From Pelomonas baiyunensis (GTDB lineage Bacteria; Pseudomonadota; Gammaproteobacteria; Burkholderiales; Burkholderiaceae_C), in the NCBI RefSeq assembly GCF_043555935.1, contig NZ_JBIGIB010000003.1:434001-498000 (forward strand): DNA of 64,000 bases. The letters are read 5' to 3'. A model generated the notes under the pieces. It made no database searches. It was given only the letters and a program-made list of their open reading frames with translations, and had not been told where the DNA came from. Made by a program: the position numbers and the translations under genes. Within the stretch, counting starts at the first letter, position 1, and every line of letters starts with the position of its first letter. Below, piece by piece: positions 17,001 through 24,987 of the stretch.

Positions 17001-17326
17001 CGATGGGCTCCTTGCGCGGTCGTCCGTGACCGGCGTTGACCCATCTTGTATCAGGCTTGGCGGCAGATCAATGCGACTTCTTGCGCGTTTACCGTCAATG
17101 CGCAAGGGCGAACCCGCTGTGCACCCGCCAAGGGTGAGGATGTGCCGGTCTGCGCCCTGGCGGCCTGTTTCAGCGGCAGGTGCGCCCGCTGGGGAAACGG
17201 GTTCGGGCGCCGACGGCCAAAGGTGGCCAGGCGCCCGAGGTGCCACTCAGCGTGTGGGCCGAGCGGTGTGGTGCGGTGTGTGGACGTCGAGAACCGGCGT
17301 GCGCTGCGGGGCGGGGCCGGTGGGCC
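17001..17326. other. Intergenic region upstream of the AAA ATPase gene
   Basis: 326 bases without a gene I can support. It holds the ribosome site of the AAA gene (AAGGAG on the minus strand near 17010) and an inverted repeat at 17080-17106: CTTGCGC and GCGCAAG separated by 13 bases, 80-106 bases upstream of the ATPase start, a candidate operator. The rest is GC-rich with short frames that lack ribosome sites. The convergent side carries the end of the DUF3567 gene. Confidence 0.5.
17080..17106. promoter_or_regulatory. Inverted repeat upstream of the AAA ATPase gene
   Basis: Perfect seven-base arms CTTGCGC/GCGCAAG with a 13-base spacer. Its position 80-106 bases before the ATPase start codon fits an operator for a dimeric regulator; no regulator lies next to it. 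Confidence 0.35.
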
Positions 17327-17611
17327 TCAGTGCATCACCACCGGTTGCTGGCCCATCAGGGCGTAGGGCTCGATGAACGCGTCCAACTCGTCTTCCGACG
17401 GCTCGCCGTCATTGATCAGCGCTTGCACGCCTTGCTGGAACGATTCGGCCAGCGCGCCCTCGATGAAGATTTCCTTGCGGGCGAACTTGTCGACGATCTC
17501 GAACCCGCCGCGTTGCAGCTGCGGGCCTGACGCCACTGCGTGCACCTCGGCCGTGCTGGGCACGTCGAACTGGACGACGATGAAGCTGTCGGAGTTGTAG
17601 AGCATGTGCAT
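17327..17611 (-). CDS. DUF3567 family protein
   Basis: 94 residues. It matches the small DUF3567 family in length and text: MLYNSDSFIVVQFDVP at the start, GGFEIVDKFARKEIFIEGALAESFQQGV in the middle and a tail ending QQPVVMH. The ATG at 17611 (or the one two codons later) follows GAGGAGA. The family is found mostly in Betaproteobacteria; its function is unknown and it has no signal peptide or membrane helix. It is a useful marker that the window is betaproteobacterial. It stands alone on its strand between the AAA gene and the DUF3108 gene. Confidence 0.93.
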   Translation of the reverse strand: MHMLYNSDSFIVVQFDVPSTAEVHAVASGPQLQRGGFEIVDKFARKEIFIEGALAESFQQGVQALINDGEPSEDELDAFIEPYALMGQQPVVMH

Positions 17612-17734
17612 GGTGTTCTCCTCGGGGCTTCAACTGCGGGTGAGGCTGGGGGTTTCAAGCCTCGCTCGGTACAGATACTGGCAGAAGCCCTGGCTGTTCG
17701 GGTCATCCCCGAGGCGTTCAACGTGTAGGAAGCG

Positions 17735-18670
17735 TCAGGAGTTCACAGCGTTGAGAACGATTTCGTAACCTCGCGTCTCCGGGTCGCCCTGGCGCAGCCG
17801 CACCGGCCAGTAGCCGCGTGCCGGGTCCAGCCACAGCTCCACGCCGGGGTCGCGCTCGCCCAGGGGCACGCGGCGCACGTGCAGGGTGCCGGCGTCGTCG
17901 GGGGCGGCGTCCACGGTTTCAAACACCCATTCGCGCAGCTCGCCGCGCAGGCCCGCCACCCACACCCGCCAGCGGCCGCCTGGGGCGGGGGCGGCCTGCA
18001 CCAGGGCGGCCAGTTGCAGCCACCAGCTCAGGCGGTCTTGTGTGCCTTCGGGCAGGTCCAGGTGCGCCGGGCTGGCGGAAAAACTCACGCGGCGCTCATC
18101 GGTGTCGAAATTGATGGCCTGGCGGTCCTGTCCGCCCCGTTGCAGGGCAAAGCGCTCCGGTGCCAGGCCGGTGCTGCCGGTGCGGCCCAGGCTTTCCCAG
18201 GCGGGCAGGGTGCGTTCACCCACGCGGCGCGTCAGGCGCAGGGTGTAGCGGCCGTCGGCCTCGGGGCGCCAGTCCAGCACGGCCTCGCCGTCTTGGCCGC
18301 CCTGGCGCAGCCGGTATTGCCAGGCGGCGGGGCCGGCCAGGCGCAGCAGCGGTGTGGGGAGGGCGGCCGTGGGGGCCTCCACGGCGGGCTGGGGCGGGCG
18401 GCTGCTGTCGCGCGGCGACCTGCCCGGTGTGGCCTGCGGCGCCAGCGGCTCGGCGGGTTCCGGCAGGGCCACGGGTTGCTGCGGCAGCTGCGGCGGCGCC
18501 AACACCGCCACGCTCACCGCCCGGCTGGGTTGCGTCGGGTGGGTGCGTGGCAGGCCGGGCCACACCAGCCACCCATGCACCAGCGCACTGCCGGCCAGGG
18601 CGGCCCACGCCAGCCGGGGCAGCTTGGGCAGCCGGAGCGGGGTGAGAAGCGGTGTGAGCCGGGCGCGCAT
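17735..18670 (-). CDS. DUF3108 family envelope protein
   Basis: 311 residues. A membrane helix or uncleaved signal (LAWAALAGSALVHGWLVWP, residues 20-38) is followed by a Pro/Ala-rich stretch of about 70 residues, similar in style to TonB, and then a beta-rich DUF3108 domain (LRQGGQDGEAVLDWRPEADG, YTLRLTRRVG, GSTGLAPERFALQRGG, ending LWLDPARGYWPVRLRQGDPE). Such proteins sit in the periplasm anchored to the inner membrane; the role is unknown. It is divergent from the FAH-family gene, with 33 bases between starts, so the promoters overlap. DUF3108 genes are commonly beside purine or cell-envelope genes in Betaproteobacteria, but no clear partner is seen here. Confidence 0.8.
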   Translation of the reverse strand: MRARLTPLLTPLRLPKLPRLAWAALAGSALVHGWLVWPGLPRTHPTQPSRAVSVAVLAPPQLPQQPVALPEPAEPLAPQATPGRSPRDSSRPPQPAVEAPTAALPTPLLRLAGPAAWQYRLRQGGQDGEAVLDWRPEADGRYTLRLTRRVGERTLPAWESLGRTGSTGLAPERFALQRGGQDRQAINFDTDERRVSFSASPAHLDLPEGTQDRLSWWLQLAALVQAAPAPGGRWRVWVAGLRGELREWVFETVDAAPDDAGTLHVRRVPLGERDPGVELWLDPARGYWPVRLRQGDPETRGYEIVLNAVNS

Positions 18671-18703
18671 CGCACAATGCTGCCACTGCTTCCGATTGCC
18701 CCC

Positions 18704-19489
18704 ATGAAACTCGCCAGCTACGCCGACGGCTCGCGCGACGGCCACCTCGTCGTCGTCTCGCGCGATCTGACCCAGGCGCACTTCGCCACCGGCATCGCCA
18801 CCCGCCTGCAACAGGTGCTCGACGACTGGGGCTTCCTCGCCCCGCAACTCGAAGACCTGGCCGTGCAGCTCAACCACGGCAAGCTGCGCCACGCCTTTCC
18901 GTTCGACCCCGACAAATGCCTGGCCCCGCTGCCCCGCGCCAGCGGCTGGGCCGTGGTGATGGCCGACGGCGCGGTGCGCCGCGACGCCGGCCAGTTCGCC
19001 GGCCCGCACCAGCCGCTGCGCGCACCCGCCGTGGGCGAGGTGGCGCTGGCCGCCATCGCCGGAGACTTGTCCCCCGCCAGCGACACCGCCGCGTCGCTGG
19101 ACGCGCTGCGCCTGTTGACCTTGGCCGTGGACTGGCGGCTGGACGATGAACTCATCGCCACCCAGGCCGCGCCGCTGGCCGTGACGCCCGATGAACTGGG
19201 CACCGCCTGGCGCACCGGCCGCGTGCAGGCCCGGCTGCATGCGCTGCACAACGGCAGCAAGCAGCCGGCGCGCGACGTCGACGCCCAGCCCGGCGCCGCG
19301 CTGGCCCGCGTGGCCCGGCTGCGGGCGCTGCGCGCCGGCCAGGTGGTGGGCGCGTCGCTCGGCGCGCTGGACCTGACGCTCACCGCGGGCGACAGCCTGC
19401 ACCTGGACCTCAAAACCGCCGAAGGCAGCAGCCTCTTCGGCGCCCTCGACCTCGACATCGCGCCCCTGGCGCCCACTGACCTCTCATGA
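18704..19489 (+). CDS. Shortened, diverged fumarylacetoacetate-hydrolase-family protein
   Basis: 261 residues. The N-terminus (MKLASYADGSRDGHLVVVSRD, stated in part) and the blocks AFPFDPDKCLAPLPRA and VTPDELGTAWRTGRVQARLH are those of Burkholderiales FAH-family proteins of about 330 residues. The central part is shortened: after LPRAS the usual segment with the metal-binding and substrate loop is missing, and the FEAE motif that gives two metal ligands reads PAVGEVAL, so one of the two Glu is lost. The enzyme family cleaves or decarboxylates acyl-pyruvates with Mg2+. This copy may have lost catalysis and kept the fold. Its stop overlaps the start of the nucleoside hydrolase (ATGA), so they are co-translated. 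Confidence 0.75.
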   Translation: MKLASYADGSRDGHLVVVSRDLTQAHFATGIATRLQQVLDDWGFLAPQLEDLAVQLNHGKLRHAFPFDPDKCLAPLPRASGWAVVMADGAVRRDAGQFAGPHQPLRAPAVGEVALAAIAGDLSPASDTAASLDALRLLTLAVDWRLDDELIATQAAPLAVTPDELGTAWRTGRVQARLHALHNGSKQPARDVDAQPGAALARVARLRALRAGQVVGASLGALDLTLTAGDSLHLDLKTAEGSSLFGALDLDIAPLAPTDLS

Positions 19490-20427
19490 CCCGCCACGCC
19501 ATCATCATCGACACCGACCCCGGCCAGGACGACGCCGTAGCCCTGCTGCTGGCCGCCGCCTCGCCCGAGCTCGACCTGCTGGGCGTGACCACCGTGGCCG
19601 GCAACGTGCCGCTGTCGCTGACCACGCTGAATGCCCGCAAGGTGCTGGAATTGGCCGGCCGCAGCGACGTGCCCGTCTGCGCCGGCGCCGACCGCCCGCT
19701 GGACGTGCCGCTGGTGACGGCCGAGCACGTGCACGGTGACACCGGCCTGAACGGCGTGGACCTGCCCGAGCCCACGCTGCCCGTGGACCCGCGCCACGCG
19801 GTGGATTTCATCATCCAGACGCTGCGGGAACGCGAGCCCGGCACCGTCACCCTGTGCCCACTGGGCCCGCTGACCAACATCGCGCTGGCGCTGCGGCAGG
19901 CGCCGGACATCGCCTCGCGCATCCAGCGCATCGTGCTCATGGGCGGAGGCTTCTTCGAGGGCGGCAACGTCACGCCGGCGGCCGAGTTCAACATCTACGT
20001 GGACCCGCAGGCGGCGCACGAGGTGTTCACCAGCGGCGTGCCCATCACCATGGCGCCGCTGGACGTCACGCACGAGGTGCTCACCACCGCGAAGCGCATC
20101 GACGCCATCCGCGCGCTGCCCAACCGCGTGGGCGCCGTGGTGGCCGCGTGGATGGAGTTCTTTGAGCGCTACGACGAAGAGAAATACGGCCAGGACGGCG
20201 GCCCGCTGCACGACCCCTGCGTCATCGCCTTCCTGCTCAAGCCCGAACTCTTCACCAGCCGCGAGTGCAACGTGCGCATCGAGACGCAAAGCGAACTCAC
20301 GCGCGGCATGACCGTCATCGACTGGTGGGCCGTGACCGGCCTGCCCGCCAACGCCCAGGTGCTGCGGCACGCGGACGCCGACGGGTTCTTTGCGTTGCTG
20401 ACGGAGCGCTTGGCGCGCTTGAACTGA
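19486..20427 (+). CDS. Inosine/uridine-preferring nucleoside hydrolase
   Basis: 313 residues. The calcium-binding motif DTDPGQDDAVALLLA at residues 8-22 is intact (DxDxxxDD), and the other signatures are present: TTVAGNVPL, LCPLGPLTNIALAL, IVLMGGGFFEGGNVTP, and AEFNIYVDPQAAHEVF. DPCVIAFL supplies the last metal Asp. The enzyme cleaves the N-glycosidic bond of ribonucleosides to base and ribose in the cytoplasm, for purine or pyrimidine salvage. It is coupled by ATGA overlap to the diverged FAH-family gene upstream. Confidence 0.95.
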   Translation: MTRHAIIIDTDPGQDDAVALLLAAASPELDLLGVTTVAGNVPLSLTTLNARKVLELAGRSDVPVCAGADRPLDVPLVTAEHVHGDTGLNGVDLPEPTLPVDPRHAVDFIIQTLREREPGTVTLCPLGPLTNIALALRQAPDIASRIQRIVLMGGGFFEGGNVTPAAEFNIYVDPQAAHEVFTSGVPITMAPLDVTHEVLTTAKRIDAIRALPNRVGAVVAAWMEFFERYDEEKYGQDGGPLHDPCVIAFLLKPELFTSRECNVRIETQSELTRGMTVIDWWAVTGLPANAQVLRHADADGFFALLTERLARLN

Positions 20428-20451
20428 ACGCGGCCTCCGCTCGTGCGTGGG

Positions 20452-23160
20452 TCAACTGTGCAGTGACCGCACCACCAGCTTGAAGTCCGGGTCTTCCGGG
20501 AAGGGCTTCACCGTGAAGCCCAGGCCGCGCATCAGCTTGAGCATGTCGCTGTTGTTGGTCAGCACCAGGCCTTCGATGTCGCTCAGGCCCATTTCGCGGG
20601 CCGCGTCGGTGATGCCCTCCATCAGCCGCGAGCCCAGGCCCTTGCCGCCGAAGTCGTCGGCCACCAGCAGGCTGAATTCGCAACTGGTCTGGTCGGGGTT
20701 GGTGATGATGCGGCTCACGCCGACGATGCGCTCGGCCTCGTCGAAGCCGCCGTCGTCGCGCGCGGTGCGCTGGGTGTACACGGCCACCAGGGCCATCTCG
20801 CGGTCGTAGTCGATCAGCGTGAGCCGCGCCAGCAGCCCGGGCGGCAACTCTTTGATGGCGCTGGCGAAGCGGAAGTAGCGGCTCTCGGGCTTCAGGCCGC
20901 GCACCAGGTCTTGCAGCATCTGGGCGTCGTCCGGGCGCACCGGGCGCACCGTCACCTCGCCGCCACCGGCCAGCGGCCACACCTGCTCGAAGCGGGCCGG
21001 GTAGGGCAGGATGGCCAGGTGCGGGTAGTCGAACGCCCGCGGCATGCCGGTCTGCGGGCCGGGTTGCAGCACCACGCGTGCGTCCACGGCCACGGCGCCG
21101 GTCTCATCCACGATCAGCGGGTTGATGTCCATCTCGCGCAGCTGCGGGAACTCGCACACCATTTCGCTGACGCGCAGCAGCACGCGTTCCAGCGCTTCCA
21201 GGTCGGCCGGCGGGCCGCCGGCGCGGCCTTCGGTGAGGGCTTCTGACACGCGGGCCCGTTCCACCAGGCGGCGGGCCAGGAACTGGTTCAGCGGCGGCAG
21301 CTCCATCGCACGGTCGGCGATGAGTTCGATCATGGTGCCGCCGGCGCCGAAGACGATGGTGGGCCCGAAGGCTTCGTCCGTCACCAGCCCCACGCACACC
21401 TCCTGCCCGCCGCGGCCGCGTTGGGCGCGGGCCATCTTCTGCACGGTCACGCCGTTGATGCGGGCCTGCGGCTGCAGCCGCTTCACGCGGGCCACCATCT
21501 CGTTGTAGGTGTCGCGCGCGGCCGAGCCGCTCTGGATGTTAAGCGCCACGCCCTGAACGTCGCTCTTGTGGGCGATGTCGGGCGAGTCGATCTTCAGCGC
21601 CACCGGAAAGCCCATCTGTGTGGCCAGCATCATGGCCTCGTTGGCGCTGCGGGCCAGCACGGTTTGCGTGACCGGGATGTGGAAGGCCGCCAGCAGCGCC
21701 TTGCTCTCCATTTCGGTCATGGTGCGGCGGCGCTCGGCCAGCACGCTTTCGATCAGCAGCCGCGCAGCCTCCACATCCGGCTGCGCCAGCGTGGACATGG
21801 GCGGCGGCGTTTGCAGCAGCAGCTGCTGGTTGGCGTAGAAGCTGGCGATGTTGCCGAAGGCGCCCACGGCGGCCTCGGGGGTGCGGAAGTTGGCGATGCC
21901 GGCGTCGTTCAGCACGCGGCGTGCGTCCAGCACCGAGGCGTCGCCCATCCAGCAGCCCAGCAGCGGCTTGGCCGTGGCGGCCTTAGCGGCGCCCACGGCC
22001 CGGGCGATCTCGGTGGCGTCGGAGCCGATCTGCGGGGCGTACACCACCAGCAGCCCATCCACCGCGCCGTCTTGCGCGGCGGCCTCCACGGCGGCGCGGA
22101 AGTGCTCGGGCGTGGCCGCGGCCGAGAGGTCGATGAGGTCGGACAGCGAGGCCAGGTCCGCCAGCTTTGGCGCGAGCGCGCGGGCGGTGTCGGCCGAGAG
22201 CTTGGCCAGCTGCAGCCCGATCTCGCTGACCCAGTCGGCCGCCAGCACGCCGGGGCCGCCGCCGTTGGTGATGATGGCCAGGCGCTTGCCCACCGGGCGG
22301 TAGCGCGCGGCCAGGCACTTCGCGGCCGAAAACAGCTCCACGAAGCTGCGCACCCGCACCGCACCGGCGCGGCGCAAGGCGGCGTCGAACACATCGTCGC
22401 TGCCGACGATGGCGCGGCTGTGGGTCAGCGCCGCCTCATTGCCAGCACTGCGCCGGCCGGCTTTGAGCACCACCACCGGCTTGGCGTGGGCGGCCGAGCG
22501 CAGCGCGCTCATGAAGCGGCGCGAGTTGGAGATGCCTTCCAGGTACACCACGATGCTCTGCGTGCGGGTGTCCGAGGCCAGGAAGTCCAGCACCTGCGCC
22601 AGGTCCACCGCCGCGTTGGGGCCCAGCGACACCACCTGGCTGAAGCCCACGCCGTTTTGCCGCGCCCAGTCCAGCATGGCTGAGGTCAACGCGCCGGACT
22701 GCGACACCAGCGCCAGCGACCCCTCGGCCGCCAGCGGACCGGCAGCACTCGCGTTCAGGTTCAGGTGCGGGCGCTGAAAGCCCAGGCAGTTGGGGCCGAG
22801 CAGGTGCACCCCCTCGCGGCGGGCGATGCGCTTGAGCTGCGCGGCCTCGGCCGGCTCGATGCCGTCGCTCACGATCAGCACCGAGCGGCAGGCGATGCGG
22901 CAGGCCACTTCCAGCGCCGCCGTGATTTCGTCCGCCGGCAGGGCAATGACGGCCAGGTCCGCCCGCGACCGGGCCAGCTCGCCCAGCGTGCCGGTGGTTT
23001 CGCCGTGCAGGAACTGCGGCGGGTGCGGCCCGGGGGCGGCGGCCAGTGCGGCGCGCAGCACGCGGGCCTGGCGGGTCTGGCGCTCGGGTTCGTCCGGCGG
23101 CCCGGCGAAGACGACCACGGAGCCAGGGGTGAACAGGGGGGTCAGGAAGTGGTTGTCCAT
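20452..23160 (-). CDS. Acyl-CoA synthetase (ADP-forming)-like protein fused to GNAT (Pat/YfiQ type)
   Basis: 902 residues. Order: CoA-binding domain (about 1-135), two succinyl-CoA-ligase-type domains (about 150-460) with the region LTHSRAIVGSDDVFDAALRRAGA, in which the His that is phosphorylated in true ADP-forming synthetases is kept but the next residues are SR instead of TG, an ATP-grasp domain (about 480-690, GFPVALKIDSPDIAHKSDVQ), and a C-terminal GNAT domain (about 730-895, RYFRFASAIKELP, with DDFGGKGLGSRLMEGITD as the acetyl-CoA loop). This is the layout of protein acetyltransferase Pat/YfiQ, which acetylates lysines of enzymes such as acetyl-CoA synthetase. It lies 61 bases downstream of an HDAC-like gene on the same strand. 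Confidence 0.92.
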   Translation of the reverse strand: MDNHFLTPLFTPGSVVVFAGPPDEPERQTRQARVLRAALAAAPGPHPPQFLHGETTGTLGELARSRADLAVIALPADEITAALEVACRIACRSVLIVSDGIEPAEAAQLKRIARREGVHLLGPNCLGFQRPHLNLNASAAGPLAAEGSLALVSQSGALTSAMLDWARQNGVGFSQVVSLGPNAAVDLAQVLDFLASDTRTQSIVVYLEGISNSRRFMSALRSAAHAKPVVVLKAGRRSAGNEAALTHSRAIVGSDDVFDAALRRAGAVRVRSFVELFSAAKCLAARYRPVGKRLAIITNGGGPGVLAADWVSEIGLQLAKLSADTARALAPKLADLASLSDLIDLSAAATPEHFRAAVEAAAQDGAVDGLLVVYAPQIGSDATEIARAVGAAKAATAKPLLGCWMGDASVLDARRVLNDAGIANFRTPEAAVGAFGNIASFYANQQLLLQTPPPMSTLAQPDVEAARLLIESVLAERRRTMTEMESKALLAAFHIPVTQTVLARSANEAMMLATQMGFPVALKIDSPDIAHKSDVQGVALNIQSGSAARDTYNEMVARVKRLQPQARINGVTVQKMARAQRGRGGQEVCVGLVTDEAFGPTIVFGAGGTMIELIADRAMELPPLNQFLARRLVERARVSEALTEGRAGGPPADLEALERVLLRVSEMVCEFPQLREMDINPLIVDETGAVAVDARVVLQPGPQTGMPRAFDYPHLAILPYPARFEQVWPLAGGGEVTVRPVRPDDAQMLQDLVRGLKPESRYFRFASAIKELPPGLLARLTLIDYDREMALVAVYTQRTARDDGGFDEAERIVGVSRIITNPDQTSCEFSLLVADDFGGKGLGSRLMEGITDAAREMGLSDIEGLVLTNNSDMLKLMRGLGFTVKPFPEDPDFKLVVRSLHS

Positions 23161-23221
23161 GCGGGAACTCTAGAGCCTGGGGTCACAGGGAGGAAAGGGT
23201 GCGGCCCGGGTGGGGCCGGCT

Positions 23222-24160
23222 TCAGTCGGCGCCGATCAGCACCTTGACATGGGCCGCGGCGCTGCGGGCCAGCGGGTTGAGCACATAACCGCCTTCCAGG
23301 CAGGAAATCACGCGGCCGCGGCAGTGCCGCCAGGCCAGGTCCATCAGCTGGCGCGTCACCCAGGCGTAGTCGCCGTCCACCAGGCCAAGGTTGCCCATGT
23401 CGTCTTCGCGGTGGGCGTCGAAGCCGGCGCTGATGTAGATCAGCTCCGGCCGGAAGGCCTCCAGCGCCGGCAGCCAGTGCTGGGTGACGGCGGCGCGGAA
23501 CGCCTCGCTGCCTGAGCGCGGCGGCAGGCCGACGTTGACCATGTTGGGCGCGTCCTTCAGCGAGCGGGCGTCGGGCCCGTTGAAGGGGTAGAGCCCCGTC
23601 TCGAAGATGCTGCACATCAGCACGCGCTCGTCGCCGGCCAGGATGTCTTCGCTGCCGTTGCCGTGGTGCACGTCAAAGTCGATCAGCGCCACGCGTTGCA
23701 GGCCGTGCACGTCCAGCGCGTGGCGGATGCCCACCGCCACGTTGTTGAAGAAGCAAAAGCCCATGGGCGCGTCGTGCTCGGCATGGTGGCCAGGCGGGCG
23801 CACCGCGCAGAAGGCCGACGGCGCCTCGCCGCGCAGCACCAGGTCGGTGGCCAGCACGGCCGCGCCCGCGGCGCGCAGGGCGGCGGGCACGGTGAAGCGG
23901 TTCATGCGGGTGTCCGGGTCCACCTGCGCGTAGCCCTCGCGTGGGGCGGCGTCCAGCACGCGCTGCACGTGCAGGGCCGAATGCGCGCGTTGCAGCTGGG
24001 CCGGCGTGGCGGCCGGGGCGTCGTGCGGCAGCATGTAGTCCAGCAGGCCCTGGATGAGCAGCATGTCGGCAATGGCGCCCAGCCGCTCGGGACACTCGGG
24101 GTGGCCCGGCCCCATCTCGTGGCGGGCGCAGTCGGGGTGGCTGATGTAGACGGGCAGCAT
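23222..24160 (-). CDS. Histone-deacetylase-like (class II HDAC/acetylpolyamine hydrolase) family protein
   Basis: 312 residues from ATG 24160, which follows GGAGGAG. The catalytic motifs are in place: GHPECPERL near the start, RPPGHHAEHD with the His pair, FDVHHGNGSEDIL with the zinc Asp and His, and SAGFDAHREDDMGN with the second zinc Asp. The text is closest to the bacterial class II HDAC group; members remove acetyl or longer acyl groups from lysine or polyamines in the cytoplasm. It is the first gene of a two-gene unit with the Pat-type acyltransferase, which suggests that the two enzymes set and clear the same lysine marks. Alternative: a polyamine deacetylase unrelated to protein modification. 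Confidence 0.93.
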   Translation of the reverse strand: MLPVYISHPDCARHEMGPGHPECPERLGAIADMLLIQGLLDYMLPHDAPAATPAQLQRAHSALHVQRVLDAAPREGYAQVDPDTRMNRFTVPAALRAAGAAVLATDLVLRGEAPSAFCAVRPPGHHAEHDAPMGFCFFNNVAVGIRHALDVHGLQRVALIDFDVHHGNGSEDILAGDERVLMCSIFETGLYPFNGPDARSLKDAPNMVNVGLPPRSGSEAFRAAVTQHWLPALEAFRPELIYISAGFDAHREDDMGNLGLVDGDYAWVTRQLMDLAWRHCRGRVISCLEGGYVLNPLARSAAAHVKVLIGAD

Positions 24161-24274
24161 GGTCTTGTCTCCTCCGGTCAGCTTAAGAAGCGCGGCTGAC
24201 GCCGCCTTGACCCAGCGCAAGCGGTGGCGGTGGCAACATCACCCGTCTGCCCGCCCAGCCTCACGGAGCCCGCC

Positions 24275-24952
24275 ATGCAACGCCGCCTTGTTCTTGCCGC
24301 CCTGCCTGCTCTCGCGTGGAGGCCGGCCCAGGCCCTCAGCCTGACCGAGGGGGATGCCAACGCCGGCATCCGCACTGCGCTGGAGCGCGGCGCCACGGCG
24401 GCGGTGTCCTTGCTCGGGCGGCCGGACGGCTTCCTGGGCAACCCGCTCGTGAAGATCGAGCTGCCCGGCCACCTGAAGGACGCCGCCAAGCTGTTGCGTG
24501 CCACCGGCCAGGGCGCGAAGCTGGATGAACTCGTGACCGCCATGAACCGCGCCGCCGAGGCCGCCGTGCCGGCCGCCAAGCCGCTGCTGGTGAAGGCCGT
24601 GAAGGACATGAGCCTGGAAGACGGCCTCAAGATCCTGCGCGGCGGGGACGACGCGGCCACGCAGTTCTTTGCGGCCAAAACGCGCGAGCCGCTGCACGCG
24701 CAGTTCCTGCCCATCGTGACGCAGGCCACCGAGAAGGTGGCGCTGGCCGACAAGTACAACGCCGTGGCGAAGAAGGCCGGCAGCTTCGGGCTGGTGAAGG
24801 GCGATGAGGCCAACCTCCAGCAGTACGTGACCGGCCGGGCGCTGGACGGGCTGTACCGCCTGATCGGCGAAGAGGAAAAGAAGATCCGCCAGGACCCGAT
24901 CGGCACCGGCAGCGCCATCCTCAAGAAGGTGTTCGGGGGTTTGGGCGGCTGA
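24275..24952 (+). CDS. DUF4197 family exported protein
   Basis: 225 residues. A signal peptide (LVLAALPALAWRPAQA) is followed by the DUF4197 domain: LTEGDANAGIRTALERGATAAV, FLGNPLVKIELPGHL, MNRAAEAAVPAAKPLLV, DGLKILRGGDDAATQFF and DGLYRLIGEEEKKIRQDPI. The ATG at 24275 follows ACGGAG. The family is a helical periplasmic protein of unknown function, widespread in Proteobacteria. It is divergent from the HDAC gene (115 bases) and 35 bases upstream of the ProQ-like gene, which may have its own start signal. Confidence 0.9.
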   Translation: MQRRLVLAALPALAWRPAQALSLTEGDANAGIRTALERGATAAVSLLGRPDGFLGNPLVKIELPGHLKDAAKLLRATGQGAKLDELVTAMNRAAEAAVPAAKPLLVKAVKDMSLEDGLKILRGGDDAATQFFAAKTREPLHAQFLPIVTQATEKVALADKYNAVAKKAGSFGLVKGDEANLQQYVTGRALDGLYRLIGEEEKKIRQDPIGTGSAILKKVFGGLGG

Positions 24953-24954
24953 CG

Positions 24955-24964
24955 GACAATCGCG
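24955..24964 (+). promoter_or_regulatory. GACAATCGCG element upstream of the ProQ-like gene
   Basis: GACAAT followed by CGCG, 24 bases before the ATG at 24988. The same ten bases precede two other starts in the window (33288 and 58455). GACAAT resembles a sigma-70 -10 box; no good -35 box is seen. Confidence 0.3.
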
Positions 24965-24987
24965 GGTTCCGCAAGCCGGCCTTTTTC

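Noticed and set aside
15081..17039. 652-codon open frame on the plus strand
   Set aside because: Antisense to the AAA ATPase; the AAA motifs on the minus strand settle the coding strand.
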